From Microbacterium sp. Marseille-Q6648 (GTDB lineage: Bacteria > Actinomycetota > Actinomycetes > Actinomycetales > Microbacteriaceae), in the NCBI RefSeq assembly GCF_943181415.1, contig NZ_CALPBZ010000005.1, positions 248,001-312,000 of the forward strand: DNA of 64,000 nucleotides, in the 5' to 3' direction. Below are positions 1-8,985 of this stretch, one piece after another. The first letter of the stretch is position 1. Each line of letters opens with the position of its first letter. Under the pieces are notes generated by a model that saw only the letters and a program-made list of their open reading frames with translations, was not told the origin of the DNA and made no database searches. Position numbers and translations under genes: made by a program.

Positions 1-2
1 CT

Positions 3-680
3 GTACCCGATCCCGCGGACGACGCACCCTCGCCCCGGTTGGGGATGCTGACCGCACTCGCTCCCGTGCTGGTCGTGCTCGTGCTCATCATCTCGTCGAT
101 CGTCATCCCGCTGTTCGGCGTCGAGGTCCCCGTCATCGACTTCCTCGGGTCGCCCGTCATCGCCCTGTTGCTCGGCACGCTCACCGCCCTGGTGATCACG
201 GTCCTCAAGCGCGGACTCGCCGCCCAGGAGGTCGAGGTGGGCAGGGCCCTCGAGACGGTGGGCACGATCCTCGTCGTCACCGCGGTCGCCGGCTCGCTCG
301 GGGCGATCATCGCGGGCACCGGCATCCAGGACGTGCTGTCGGGACTACTCGGCGCGAACGCGGTGCTGCCCCTCGTCACCGTCTGGGTGATTGCTGCGAT
401 CCTGCGCATGGCGATCGGCGGTCAGACGGTCGCCGGCATCACAGCCATCGGCATCATGGCGCCGCTCATGGGCGAGCTGGGGGTGTCGCCGATCCTCGTA
501 GTTCTCGCCGCTGGCGCGGGCAGCTGCTTCGGCGGCCAGTTCAGCGACAACGCCTTCTGGATGCTGCGGAGCCTGTTCGGACTGTCCACGCGCGGCACTC
601 TGAAGACGTACACCCTCGCCCAGTCCATGCTCTCGATCGTCGTCCTCGTCTTCGTGCTGATCGCCGACATCTTCGTCTGA
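3..680 (+). CDS. GntP-family gluconate/organic-acid permease, C-terminal part
   Basis: The reading frame is already open at the window edge, so this is the C-terminal 225 residues of a longer protein. It is almost entirely hydrophobic helices. The segment with RMAIGGQTVAGITAIGIMAP and the later GSCFGGQFSDNAFW, where a polar loop sits between helices, are typical of GntP-type gluconate:H+ symporters, which have about 12-14 membrane spans and 440-460 residues. The substrate is probably a sugar acid, which fits the dehydrogenase, the SMP-30 lactonase-like enzyme and the FadR-type regulator that follow. The exact substrate cannot be read from this fragment. Confidence 0.75.
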   Translation, partial: VPDPADDAPSPRLGMLTALAPVLVVLVLIISSIVIPLFGVEVPVIDFLGSPVIALLLGTLTALVITVLKRGLAAQEVEVGRALETVGTILVVTAVAGSLGAIIAGTGIQDVLSGLLGANAVLPLVTVWVIAAILRMAIGGQTVAGITAIGIMAPLMGELGVSPILVVLAAGAGSCFGGQFSDNAFWMLRSLFGLSTRGTLKTYTLAQSMLSIVVLVFVLIADIFV

Positions 681-738
681 GCCGAGTCCGCGGCCGATGC
701 AGTAGAGTCACAGCAAGATCCTGGAGGAGTGCTCGCCC

Positions 739-1482
739 GTGGAAACTGCCGAAGGGCCGACCCGCTCCGATCTCCCCCGGACACGACGCAAGGTCTCCGA
801 CGTCGCGGCGGAACAGCTCGAGCTGAAAATCAGGTCGGGCGAATACCCGGTCGGCACGAAGCTCGCGGCCGAACCGGCGCTCGCCAAGATCTTCGGCGTC
901 GGTCGCAGTTCGATGCGCGAAGCGGTGCGCACCCTGTCTGCGGCCGGGTACCTGCGAAGCGCCCACGGCAGCGGCGTCTTCGTCGTGAGCGATCGACCGG
1001 TCAACACGGCGGTCAACGATCGCACGCTGTCCGGCGGGTACACGATGACCGACCTGCTGGAGGCGCGCGAGTCCATCGAAGCGCGCTGCGCCGAGCTAGC
1101 TGCGGCGCGGATGTCCGACCACCACCGCGAGGTCATCCAGTCGATCCTGGCCGCCGCCGCCCCGCGCGAGGTGTCGCAACAGGTCTTCGTGACGCTCGAC
1201 GCGCAGTTCCACCGTCAGATCGCCGAGGCCAGCAGCAACCCGCTCCTGCTGGACATCTGGGACTCGATCGCCCCGCAGTTCACGCAGTATTCGTTCAAGG
1301 TGATCGACATCCCCGGGCGGCAGCGGCGTGCGCATCTGGATCACTGCGACATCGCCGAGGCGGTGTTCGCGGGCGACTCCGAGCGGGCGGCGCGTCTCGC
1401 CCGGGAGCACGTCGATGCGGTCCGTCAAGAGCTGCGGGCACTCGATGCCGCGGTGGCGGTACAACTGAAGGGCGCTCCCTGA
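739..1482 (+). CDS. FadR-subfamily GntR transcriptional regulator
   Basis: A 247-residue protein with an N-terminal winged helix (about residues 15-85; the LAAEPALAKIFGVGRSSMRE segment is the classic GntR recognition helix region) and an all-helical C-terminal FCD ligand domain with spaced acidic and histidine residues (H at DAQFHRQIAEA and the EHVDAV end). FCD proteins bind small carboxylates or sugar acids and usually repress neighbouring catabolic genes. The GTG start at 739 is chosen because GGAGGAG lies 9 bases upstream. It follows the permease by 58 bases and is convergent with the SDR gene. It is the likely regulator of the permease and/or the importer cluster; the effector is unknown. 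Confidence 0.88.
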   Translation: METAEGPTRSDLPRTRRKVSDVAAEQLELKIRSGEYPVGTKLAAEPALAKIFGVGRSSMREAVRTLSAAGYLRSAHGSGVFVVSDRPVNTAVNDRTLSGGYTMTDLLEARESIEARCAELAAARMSDHHREVIQSILAAAAPREVSQQVFVTLDAQFHRQIAEASSNPLLLDIWDSIAPQFTQYSFKVIDIPGRQRRAHLDHCDIAEAVFAGDSERAARLAREHVDAVRQELRALDAAVAVQLKGAP

Positions 1483-1496
1483 CGGGAACGCCCTTC
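1467..1496. terminator. Bidirectional terminator hairpin
   Basis: The arms 1467-1479 (GAAGGGCGCTCCC) and 1484-1496 (GGGAACGCCCTTC) pair over 13 bases with one mismatch and a 4-base loop. The hairpin covers the stop codon of the GntR gene and lies 20 bases from the stop of the convergent SDR gene, so it can end both transcripts. There is no long T run. Confidence 0.6.
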
Positions 1497-1516
1497 GCGC
1501 GATCTGCCTCGCGGAC

Positions 1517-2290
1517 TCAGGTCATGATGGCGCCGGCGGTGACGTTCAGTGCCTGGCCGGTGAGCGCGCTGCTCTCGTCAGACGCCAGGAAGGCGATGAC
1601 GTTCGCGACCTCCATGGGCTGGATGAAGCGCCCCATCGGGCTGTCCGACTCCCATTCCCGGCGGACCTCCTCCACCGAACGCCCTTCCGATTCCGCGTGC
1701 GACGCCATCACCTTCTCGATCCGGTCGACTTCGACTGGGCCGGGGCACACGGCGTTCACGCGCACGCCCGACGCCGCGAGTTCGAGCGCGAGCGTCTGCG
1801 TGAGGCCGAGCAGCGCCCACTTGCTGGCGACGTAGTCGGCACGGAACGGCAGCCCCCGGCGCGCCACGTTGCTCGAGGTGTTCACGACGCTCCCCCTTGC
1901 GGCGATCAGAGCCGGGATCAGCTCGCGAGTGACGAGCATCGTCCCCGTGAGGTTCACACCGATCGTGCGGTTCCAGTTGTCCAGCGGCATGTCGCGCACG
2001 AGTTGCGCCTCGCCGTTGATGCCGGCGTTGTTCACGAGCACGTCCAGCGATCCGCCGGTCAGCTCGGTCACCTGCTGCGCGAAACGCCGGATGCTTGCCT
2101 CATCGCGCAGGTCGCACTCCACGTACGAGGCGGCCGCCCCCGTCTCCGCGACGAGCGCGAGCGTCTCGTCGACCGGCTGGAAATCGGCGAGGATCAGACG
2201 CGCGCCCTCGGCCGCGAAGCGCAGGGCGATGGACTGCCCGATGCCCGCGGCACTCCCGGTGATAACGACGTTCTGGCCTTCGAATCTCAT
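1517..2290 (-). CDS. SDR-family NAD(P)-dependent oxidoreductase
   Basis: A 257-residue classical short-chain dehydrogenase. It has the Rossmann motif TGSAAGIG near residue 11, the NNAG motif, a catalytic Ser before the YVASK motif (Tyr/Lys pair) and the PG segment that closes over the cofactor. The acidic residue in LILADF after the second strand suggests NAD+ rather than NADP+. It lies 47 bases upstream of the SMP-30-like gene, on the same strand, and the two probably act in one sugar or sugar-acid oxidation route: dehydrogenase to lactone, lactonase to aldonate. Substrate not determinable. Confidence 0.9.
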   Translation of the reverse strand: MRFEGQNVVITGSAAGIGQSIALRFAAEGARLILADFQPVDETLALVAETGAAASYVECDLRDEASIRRFAQQVTELTGGSLDVLVNNAGINGEAQLVRDMPLDNWNRTIGVNLTGTMLVTRELIPALIAARGSVVNTSSNVARRGLPFRADYVASKWALLGLTQTLALELAASGVRVNAVCPGPVEVDRIEKVMASHAESEGRSVEEVRREWESDSPMGRFIQPMEVANVIAFLASDESSALTGQALNVTAGAIMT

Positions 2291-2337
2291 GGACTTCTCC
2301 TACGTGGTGGGTGTGGCGATGTACGGTCGGAGCCGGG

Positions 2338-3231
2338 TCATGGCTGCCGCAGATACGGAAGCGGGTTTCCGGAGACGGCCATGCGGATGCGGTAGACGGA
2401 GGTCAGCGCGGTGATGTACAGGGTTTTCGCGTCGTCGTCGCCCCAGTTGAGGTTGGCGGCCTGCTCCGGCACCTCGATCACCGCGATGCGCTCGCCGGAC
2501 GGGGCGTAGACCCAGATGCCGCCGGGGCCGGTCACGTACACGTTGCCGTGTTCATCCGCCTTGAGCCCGTCGACGAAGTTGTCGTCGTCGCACTCAGATG
2601 CGCTGATGTGCTCGGCGAAGACGCCGATCTCGGTCAGCGGCCCGGCACCGGGCAGCGCGAATGCGCGGACGTGCGCGCGCGGGGTATCGCCGACGTACAG
2701 GATCGACTCGTCCGGAGAGACGCAGAGGCCGTTCGGTTGTTCGAGATCTGCGACCAGCAGCTCCGGCTCACCGCCGCTCGGCGGGATCCGGTACACGCCT
2801 CGCAGCGACTGCGGAACATCCCGCACGACACCCACGGTCGGCAGTGTCCGCCCGAAGTCCGGATCGGTGAACAGGATGCTGCCGTCGGCGAGCACGATGA
2901 CGTCGTTGGGGCTGTTGAGCTCCGCGCCACGGGCGGTGGCGGCGATCACCTCCCGGCGAGCGCGGTAGTCCGCCGTCCGCGTGACGGTGCTCGTGGCGTG
3001 TTCGCACACGATCAGGCGACCCTCGTTGTCGAGCGTCATCCCGTTGCCCTTGCCGTTGGGTGAGCGCACGATCTCCGTGCCGCTTTCTTCGCTCCAGCGC
3101 ATGAGCTTGTCGCCGGTGATGTCGCTGAACAACAGCGATCGGTCGGGCAACCACACCGGACCTTCGGTGAACACGCATCCCGACACGATGCGCTCCATCT
3201 GCGCGCCGGGCGCGAGCAGCGACTCAGGCAT
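2338..3231 (-). CDS. SMP-30/gluconolactonase/LRE-family protein
   Basis: A 297-residue six-bladed beta-propeller. The start (FTEGPVWLPDRSLLFSDI) carries the metal-binding Glu, and the motifs NSPNDVIVLADGSILFTDP and QPNGLCVSPDESILYVGDT hold the Asn and Asp ligands of the SMP-30/gluconolactonase family, which hydrolyses sugar lactones with one divalent metal. Its start overlaps the end of the permease gene at 3224-3231, so it is translated as part of the ABC importer operon. It probably opens a lactone of the imported sugar. Confidence 0.88.
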   Translation of the reverse strand: MPESLLAPGAQMERIVSGCVFTEGPVWLPDRSLLFSDITGDKLMRWSEESGTEIVRSPNGKGNGMTLDNEGRLIVCEHATSTVTRTADYRARREVIAATARGAELNSPNDVIVLADGSILFTDPDFGRTLPTVGVVRDVPQSLRGVYRIPPSGGEPELLVADLEQPNGLCVSPDESILYVGDTPRAHVRAFALPGAGPLTEIGVFAEHISASECDDDNFVDGLKADEHGNVYVTGPGGIWVYAPSGERIAVIEVPEQAANLNWGDDDAKTLYITALTSVYRIRMAVSGNPLPYLRQP

Positions 3232-4255
3232 GACCCGAGCGGCTGCCGCTCAGCCGGAAGCTCACGCCGACGGCGAGCAGGATGATGAAGCCCTGGACCG
3301 ACTGCTGGAGGTACTGCGAGATGCCCAGGAGGTTCATCACGTTTCCGACGATCGCCAGCAGGAGCACCCCGATTACTACATCGCGCACGCGCCCGACCCC
3401 GCCCATGAGACTGAGCCCGCCGACCGCGACCGCCGCGATCGAATCGAGCATGAAGTTGCCGCCGTCCGACGGCAGCACCGTCCCCGTCCGTGAGAGGAAC
3501 ATGATGCCGGCGATCGCCGCGAGCACGCCCGCGATCACGTACACCATCACCTTGACGCGCGGCACGGCGACACCGCTCAGGCGCGACGCGGAGTCGTTGC
3601 CGCCGATGGCGTAGACCTTCGTGCCCAGCGTGGTGCGGTTCAGGATCACCGCGGCCAGCACGATGAACACGACCCAGACGAGCACCGGGACGGGCACGAT
3701 GAAGAGCTGCGCGTCGCCCAAGGCCCGGAAGAACGGATCCGGCTGGGTCACCGGCGTGGCGTTGGTCAGGAGATAAGTCACGCCTCCGACGAGCAGGAAG
3801 GTCGACAGCGTGATGATGAACGGCGGCACCGGCGTGTAACCGGCCAGGACCCCGTTCAGCAGGCCGACGAGCACACCGACGCCGATCGCGGCGAGTAGCG
3901 CGAGCGGAAGCGGGACGGTCGGCAGGAACGTGACGCTGTCGGAGCTCATACCCCCGGCCACGATGGCCGCCAGCACCGCGGTCGCCCCGACGGAGAGGTC
4001 GAGGCCCTTGGCCAGGACGGCGAAGCCCTGCGCGAGGGCGAGCACGCCGATCACCGCGCTCTGGAACAGCACCGTAGTGATGTTGGACGGGCGGATGAAG
4101 ACGCCCTGGGTGATGACGATCGCGAGGATCACGACCACGATCAGCACCCAGAGCATGGGGCCACCGGGCAGCGCCTTCAAACGGAGGCGCTTCCTCGGGT
4201 CCTGCGGCGCCTCTGCGTCCACGCTCGGCGGATTCGTAACGGTGACCCCGCTCAT
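3224..4255 (-). CDS. ABC transporter permease, ribose/xylose type
   Basis: A 343-residue membrane protein of the RbsC/BPD_transp_2 family with about 8-10 hydrophobic helices. The conserved stretches GLDLSVGATAVLAAIVAGG and SRLSGVAVPRVKVMVYVIAG, followed by AAVAVGGLSLMGGVGRV, are diagnostic for monosaccharide importer permeases. I start it at the ATG at 4255, which overlaps the stop of the previous permease as ATGA; a longer open frame upstream is arginine-rich shadow sequence. It likely pairs with the permease encoded just upstream to form a heterodimeric channel. Confidence 0.9.
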   Translation of the reverse strand: MSGVTVTNPPSVDAEAPQDPRKRLRLKALPGGPMLWVLIVVVILAIVITQGVFIRPSNITTVLFQSAVIGVLALAQGFAVLAKGLDLSVGATAVLAAIVAGGMSSDSVTFLPTVPLPLALLAAIGVGVLVGLLNGVLAGYTPVPPFIITLSTFLLVGGVTYLLTNATPVTQPDPFFRALGDAQLFIVPVPVLVWVVFIVLAAVILNRTTLGTKVYAIGGNDSASRLSGVAVPRVKVMVYVIAGVLAAIAGIMFLSRTGTVLPSDGGNFMLDSIAAVAVGGLSLMGGVGRVRDVVIGVLLLAIVGNVMNLLGISQYLQQSVQGFIILLAVGVSFRLSGSRSGHA

Positions 4256-5268
4256 GCGGACCCCCTTCTCGCGCCCCGGTTCTTCACCATGAGCGGGATC
4301 GTGACGGCGGCCAGGATCAGTATGGCCTTCAGCACGTTCTGCGCGTAGGTGTCGACGTTGACGAGGTTCATGATGTTGGTGAGCATGAGGTAGATGAGCG
4401 CGCCGAGCGCGACGCGGACGACGCTGCCCGACCCGCCGAACAGGCTGACGCCTCCGATAACGACTATCGCGATCGTGTCCAGTTCCCATCCCACCGCGAT
4501 GCCGGGGCTTCCACTGGACGAGCGCGCGGCGAACAGCACGCCAGCCAGGCCCGCTAGGGCGCCCGAAAGCAGGAATGCCTTGAAGCGCACCCATCCGACC
4601 CGCACGCCGGCGAGCCGAGCGCTGTCGATGTCGCCGCCCACCGCGTACAGGTGCGTGCCGGTGCGGGTGAAGCGCAGCATCGCTGCGACGAGCACGACCA
4701 TCAGCACCCAGATGACCGCCGAGAGCGGGACGGGCCCAAAGCGGGTGGCGTTGAGGGCGAGCAGGTTCGCATCGGTGATGATGATCCCCTGGTTGTCGAT
4801 CGAGAAGGCCAGCCCCCGCGCGATCCCGAGCACGGCGAGCGTGGCCACGAAGGGCGGGATGCGCCCCCAGGTGACGGCGATGCCGCTGATTGCGCCCATG
4901 GCGGCGCCCGCGCCGATGGCCACGGGGACCGACAGGAGGCCGAGATCGCTGATCGTGACAGCTGTCACCATCGTGCTGAGTGCGAGGACGGAGCCCACGG
5001 CGAGGTCGAAGCCGCCCGAAATGATCACGACGGCTTGCCCGAGGGCTAGGAGGCCGAGGACAGAGGCCTGCTGGAGCAGCCCGTAGACGTTGAATTCGGT
5101 GAGGAAGTTGGGGCTGGCGATATAGCCGAGCAGGACCACCACGAGGAAGAGGATCTCGACCAAGTGTCGCCCGAGGTAGCGGGTGATCGCCCGCCCACGG
5201 GTGGACGGCTGGGTGCCGGGGAGTGCTGCGATGCCATCAGCCACCGCGATCGCTTGCGCGCGGCGCAC
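4252..5268 (-). CDS. ABC transporter permease, ribose/xylose type (second copy)
   Basis: A 338-residue RbsC-like membrane permease. GGFDLAVGSVLALSTMVTA and SARLAGVRVGWVRFKAFLLS match the family signatures seen in its downstream partner, and IVVIGGVSLFGGSGSVV is the typical C-terminal loop. It starts with GTG at 5268, sharing one base with the TAG stop of the ATPase gene, and ends in an ATGA overlap with the next permease. Two different permeases in one importer operon are common for actinobacterial sugar ABC systems. Confidence 0.9.
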   Translation of the reverse strand: MRRAQAIAVADGIAALPGTQPSTRGRAITRYLGRHLVEILFLVVVLLGYIASPNFLTEFNVYGLLQQASVLGLLALGQAVVIISGGFDLAVGSVLALSTMVTAVTISDLGLLSVPVAIGAGAAMGAISGIAVTWGRIPPFVATLAVLGIARGLAFSIDNQGIIITDANLLALNATRFGPVPLSAVIWVLMVVLVAAMLRFTRTGTHLYAVGGDIDSARLAGVRVGWVRFKAFLLSGALAGLAGVLFAARSSSGSPGIAVGWELDTIAIVVIGGVSLFGGSGSVVRVALGALIYLMLTNIMNLVNVDTYAQNVLKAILILAAVTIPLMVKNRGARRGSA

Positions 5269-6794
5269 TATGCCACCGCCGCCGACACGGGCACGGCAGC
5301 TGCCATGATGACCTCTTGTGTGGCGTCCGCGCGCGACAGTTCCGCCGTGACCCGCCCCTCGGACATGACCAGTATCCGATCACTCATTCCCAATACCTCC
5401 GGAAGGTCTGACGACACCATGACGATCGCGAGGCCCTCGGCGGCGAGCCGATTGATGAGCGCGTAGATCTCGCTCTTCGCGCCCACGTCCACGCCGACCG
5501 TCGGCTCATCCAGCAGCAGCACCGAGACGTTGCGCGCCAGCCACTTGGCCAGCACGACCTTCTGCTGATTGCCGCCGCTGAGAAATCGCACGAGCTGATC
5601 GCGCGATGGCGTGCGGATGCGGAACTCCTCGATGAAGCGCTGCGCGGCCGCGCGGCGCTCCTTCGCGTTGACGAACGGACCGGTCGCGAATCGATCGACC
5701 GAGGGCAGCGCGATGTTCTCCTCGACGGATCGCCCAAGCACGAGCCCCGCTCCGCGGCGATCCTCCGGGACCAATCCGATGCCGTTGCGGATGGCGTCGC
5801 GCACCGAACCGCCCGCGAGCTTGCGGCCGTTGAGGACCACCTGCCCGGCGTCCGGCGCGACATCACCGAAGATCGCGGCGAGGACCGAGCTGCGGCCCGC
5901 GCCGACGAGGCCCGCGATCCCAAGGACCTCGCCGTGACGCACGTCGAAGCTGACGTCCTCGAAACGGCCGCGTGCCGTCAGACTCTCGACGGAGAGCGCG
6001 ACGGTGTCCTGCACCGAGACGGTCTTGGCGAACTGGTCGTCGAGATCGCGGCCGACCATCGCCCGAATCATCTCGGGGATGGGGGTGTCCGCGACGGCCA
6101 CGGTCTTGACCCATAGGCCGTCCCGCATCACGGTGACCCGGTCGCCGAGCTGCACCACCTCGTCCAGGCGATGCGAGATGTACACGATCGCGATGCCCCG
6201 CTCGCACAGCGAACGGATGATGCGGAACAGGCCTGCCAGTTCGTGATCGCTGAGCACGGCGCTCGGCTCGTCCATGATGATCACCCGGCTGTCTCGCGTC
6301 AGCGCCTTCGCGATCTGCACGAGCTGCGCGTTTGCTGCGGAAAGCGCCGACACCGGCACGTCGACGGGGAGGTCGACGTCGATCTCGTGCAGGATCCGTG
6401 TCGCTTCGCGCCGCATGCTGCGCACGTCGAGGATGCCGAGGCGCGTGCGGCGCTCGTGCCCCAGGTACATGTTCTGCCAGACCGTGAGCTCGGGCACCAG
6501 GTCGGTCTCCTGGTAGATCGCACAGACCCCGGAGCGCAGCGCCAGCGGCGGAGTGAGACCGGTGTGCGTTTCGCCGCCGATCTCGATGGTTCCGCTGGTT
6601 GGAACCTCCGCACCGGTGAGGATGCGCATGAGGGTCGATTTGCCCGCACCGTTCTCACCGATCAGGCAGTGCACCTCTCCGGCGGCGACATCGAAGTCGA
6701 CGCCTTTGAGGGCCTGCACTCCCGCGTATTTCTTCTTGATCGCCGACATCCTGACCACGGTGACGGGGCCGCCGGCGCTGCGCGCGTCGCTCAT
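5268..6794 (-). CDS. Sugar ABC transporter ATP-binding protein (RbsA/XylG type, two ABC domains)
   Basis: A 508-residue double ATPase. The N-terminal domain has Walker A GENGAGKST, the LSAANAQLVQIAKAL signature region and Walker B VIIMDEPSAVL. The C-terminal domain has a degenerate P-loop (GLVGAGRSS, Lys replaced by Arg) but an intact LSGGNQQK signature and LLLDEPTVGVD. One canonical and one degenerate site is normal for monosaccharide importers. The ATG at 6794 overlaps the receptor stop codon (ATGA) and removes an arginine-rich upstream extension. It energises import through the two permeases that follow. Confidence 0.93.
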   Translation of the reverse strand: MSDARSAGGPVTVVRMSAIKKKYAGVQALKGVDFDVAAGEVHCLIGENGAGKSTLMRILTGAEVPTSGTIEIGGETHTGLTPPLALRSGVCAIYQETDLVPELTVWQNMYLGHERRTRLGILDVRSMRREATRILHEIDVDLPVDVPVSALSAANAQLVQIAKALTRDSRVIIMDEPSAVLSDHELAGLFRIIRSLCERGIAIVYISHRLDEVVQLGDRVTVMRDGLWVKTVAVADTPIPEMIRAMVGRDLDDQFAKTVSVQDTVALSVESLTARGRFEDVSFDVRHGEVLGIAGLVGAGRSSVLAAIFGDVAPDAGQVVLNGRKLAGGSVRDAIRNGIGLVPEDRRGAGLVLGRSVEENIALPSVDRFATGPFVNAKERRAAAQRFIEEFRIRTPSRDQLVRFLSGGNQQKVVLAKWLARNVSVLLLDEPTVGVDVGAKSEIYALINRLAAEGLAIVMVSSDLPEVLGMSDRILVMSEGRVTAELSRADATQEVIMAAAVPVSAAVA

Positions 6795-7837
6795 TCGGAG
6801 CAGCAGTTCATGTTCTGCTCGGTGAGGGTGTCGATCGCCGTCTGGATGGCGTCCTCGTCGTCGAGTGTGAACTCGGTCTTGGGGATCAGGACAACCGGGT
6901 CTTCGAGGGAGTCGTCCTGGATCTTCAGCCACGTGTCCATGGTGATCGCGCCGTACTGGGGCGGTGTGGAGATGGTGTAGTACATCTCGCCGGCGAGCAT
7001 GGCTTCGAGTGCCGTCCGCTGCGCATCCTTGCCCCAGACCCAGGGCAGCAGCTCGGTGCGGCCCGCGGCCTTGATCGCCTGGATCGCGCCGAGCGCCATC
7101 TCGTCGTTGTCGGCGATGACGCCGTCGATCTGGCCGGCGTCGAAGCGCTGCAGGAAATCCTCCATGCAGCTGCGGCCGGGCTCGGCCGCGTACAGGCCGT
7201 CGCACGAGCCGACGATCTGGATGCCGGGGTTGTCGGCGAGCACCTGGTCGATGCCCTCCTGCTCATCGATCACGGGCGACGAACCGGTCGTCCCGGTGAT
7301 GTGCAGCACGTTGCCGCGCGGCTCGCCGTTCTTTTCCGTCAGACCCTGCACCAGGCTCTCCGCCACCTTGACGCCCGACTCGACGAAGTCGATCGTGATG
7401 AGCGCCTTGTACTGGCCCTCGCCGGGCGTTCCGGGCAGCTCGCGGTCGACGACGATTAGCGGGACACCGGCAGCCTCGGCGAGCCCCGGCACGGGGGCGA
7501 GAGGCTCGTACTGCACGGGCGCCACCACCAGGAGATCGGGCTGCTTGGCGAGGAGATCATTGACGTCCTGCAGCTGCTTCGCGACATCGTCGTCGGCCGA
7601 GATCTGGATGAACTCGCATCCGGCCGCCTCGACCTGGGCCTTCATATCTTCGGAGTTGGCCACCCGCCACTCGCCGCTCAGCGAGCCCTGGGAATAGGCG
7701 ACCGTACAACCGTCATCCGGCGCCCCACTGTCGCCGGCGGCGGCATCGCCGCCGCGGTTGCAGGCGGTGAGAAGGAGACCCACCGCTACGACCGATACCA
7801 CTGCGGCCGCGATCTGAGGTCGACGCGTTAGAACCAT
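6791..7837 (-). CDS. Sugar ABC transporter substrate-binding lipoprotein
   Basis: A 348-residue periplasmic-binding-protein type I receptor. The N-terminus is a lipoprotein signal with lipobox LLTAC (Cys about residue 26) followed by a Gly/Asp linker, so it is anchored on the outer face of the membrane. DDDVAKQLQDVNDLLAKQPD and the GVIADNDEMALGAIQAIKAA segment are typical of ribose/galactose-type receptors. It is first in the importer operon, directly behind the promoter at 7913-7942. The mature end contains an unusual Cys-Cys pair (NCCSE). Confidence 0.92.
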   Translation of the reverse strand: MVLTRRPQIAAAVVSVVAVGLLLTACNRGGDAAAGDSGAPDDGCTVAYSQGSLSGEWRVANSEDMKAQVEAAGCEFIQISADDDVAKQLQDVNDLLAKQPDLLVVAPVQYEPLAPVPGLAEAAGVPLIVVDRELPGTPGEGQYKALITIDFVESGVKVAESLVQGLTEKNGEPRGNVLHITGTTGSSPVIDEQEGIDQVLADNPGIQIVGSCDGLYAAEPGRSCMEDFLQRFDAGQIDGVIADNDEMALGAIQAIKAAGRTELLPWVWGKDAQRTALEAMLAGEMYYTISTPPQYGAITMDTWLKIQDDSLEDPVVLIPKTEFTLDDEDAIQTAIDTLTEQNMNCCSE

Positions 7838-7906
7838 GAAATGACTCCTCGTTGAGTGCCGAAACGCTGCCGTTTGGGCGTTTGATGTTCAAAGTCCTCT
7901 GAACAC

Positions 7907-7950
7907 TTGACCACGATAGAACGAACGCAGCGACGGTGTCAACTGGTCAA
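7907..7950 (-). promoter_or_regulatory. Promoter and candidate operator of the ABC importer operon
   Basis: Read on the minus strand there is a perfect -35 TTGACA (7942-7937), an 18-base spacer and a -10-like TATCGT (7918-7913), 76 bases before the receptor start codon. On the plus strand TTGACCA (7907-7913) and TGGTCAA (7944-7950) form an inverted repeat whose centres are 37 bases apart. It overlaps the -10 and abuts the -35. That arrangement suggests a repressor site, possibly for the FadR-type regulator at 739-1482 (inference). Confidence 0.6.
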
Positions 7951-8282
7951 AATTTGAGCGACATCGCGAGGAAGCCCCCGTCTTCGGAGCGGACAATGAT
8001 GGCGGATCCCAGTCCACAGAGTTCAGATGACTTTCACCTTCACGCGCACCCTGGGGTGGCCAGGGATCGCAAGGAGCCCCGGCGACATGGTGGCGACTCA
8101 CCATGTTGCGGGGCGGAGGGGATGACGCCAGCTATCTCTCGTCGTCGAGAACTGCGACCAGGTCGGCGGGGAGTGACGCGACGGCATGCGGGCTTCGACC
8201 CGTTCGGTGGAATCTGTGAGGTCCTACGAGCGGTCCGTACGGATGCAGGGCCTAACTCCAGAATCACGCGAGGGCGCGACGT
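7951..8282. other. Gene-free stretch with a strong hairpin
   Basis: No convincing gene is visible. An imperfect inverted repeat lies at 8077-8092 and 8099-8114: the arms contain CATGGTG/CACCATG, with one mismatch and one missing base further out, and the loop is 6 bases. This stretch separates the chromosomal-looking sugar cluster from the conjugation module and is the most likely zone for the left end of the element, but I see no duplicated attachment sequence in it. Confidence 0.4.
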
Positions 8283-8600
8283 TCAGATCTCACCCAACGC
8301 CTGGCCGAGCTGGAGGTAGAGCAGTGAGACGAGTTCGCTGTTCACGCTGTAGCGCACGCGTCCGCCGCGTTCCCACTCGGTCCGGGGCGGGTCGGAGATG
8401 AGCAGACCGGCCTCGAGCATTTTCTCGAGCGCGTTGAACACGGTGGGCGAAGGAATGTCGAGAGCAGCAGCGATCTCTGCCCGGGATTGGTTCGGATTGA
8501 CTCTGAGGTATCCGATGATGCCGGCGCGGAGCCGGTTGCCGAACGCTTCGATGGGATCCTCCGCGCGATCGCTATTGGCGGGGCGGGCGTATCTGGGCAC
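8283..8600 (-). CDS. Small winged-helix DNA-binding protein (ArsR/MarR-like)
   Basis: A 105-residue protein with one winged helix-turn-helix: the helices around RAEIAAALDIPSPTVFNALE are the recognition unit, and the wing lies around ERGGRVRYSV. A family name cannot be fixed; fold-level similarity to ArsR-type regulators is clear. It is divergent from the conjugation operon that starts at 8986 and is separated from it by about 385 bases, so it could control transfer genes. No ligand-binding cysteines are visible. Confidence 0.7.
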   Translation of the reverse strand: MPRYARPANSDRAEDPIEAFGNRLRAGIIGYLRVNPNQSRAEIAAALDIPSPTVFNALEKMLEAGLLISDPPRTEWERGGRVRYSVNSELVSLLYLQLGQALGEI

Positions 8601-8985
8601 GCCCCATTCTCTCGACGGGCGGCGGCACCTGTCTAGAGAACCGCATGAGATATTGCTTTACTTCGTCGAGTGTAGCTATGTACCATGCACTCATGTCAAG
8701 GACTCAGGAGCCGAACGACGAGACGGGGACCGCCGCTCGCGCCGGGGCGATGTCCTCCAAAGTTCCTACAGACACTGTCGTCGGGCGGGACGTAACCTGC
8801 GGTGCAGACGCGAGGAGGCCCCATGTTTCGCCGCCTCGCCATGCTGTCGTTCCTTTCGGAACTAGCTTTTCATCAGGTCTTTCCCTTTTCGCCGCACTCA
8901 TGCTTAGGATGCCGCCACAGCGTGTGTCGCATCTTTGCGCGCCGGTTGTCGCACGCGCTGCTCTCGAGGGTGAGGAGCGACGGTG
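8601..8985. other. Non-coding leader between regulator and conjugation operon
   Basis: Short open frames exist on the plus strand but lack protein-like composition. The ribosome site of the next gene, GAGGAG at 8972-8977, is the only element I can support. It probably holds the promoters of both the divergent regulator and the transfer operon. Confidence 0.35.

Noticed and set aside
4256-4594. N-terminal extension of the ABC permease
   Set aside because: The extension is Arg/His-rich shadow of the upstream permease; the ATGA overlap at 4252-4255 gives a normal start.
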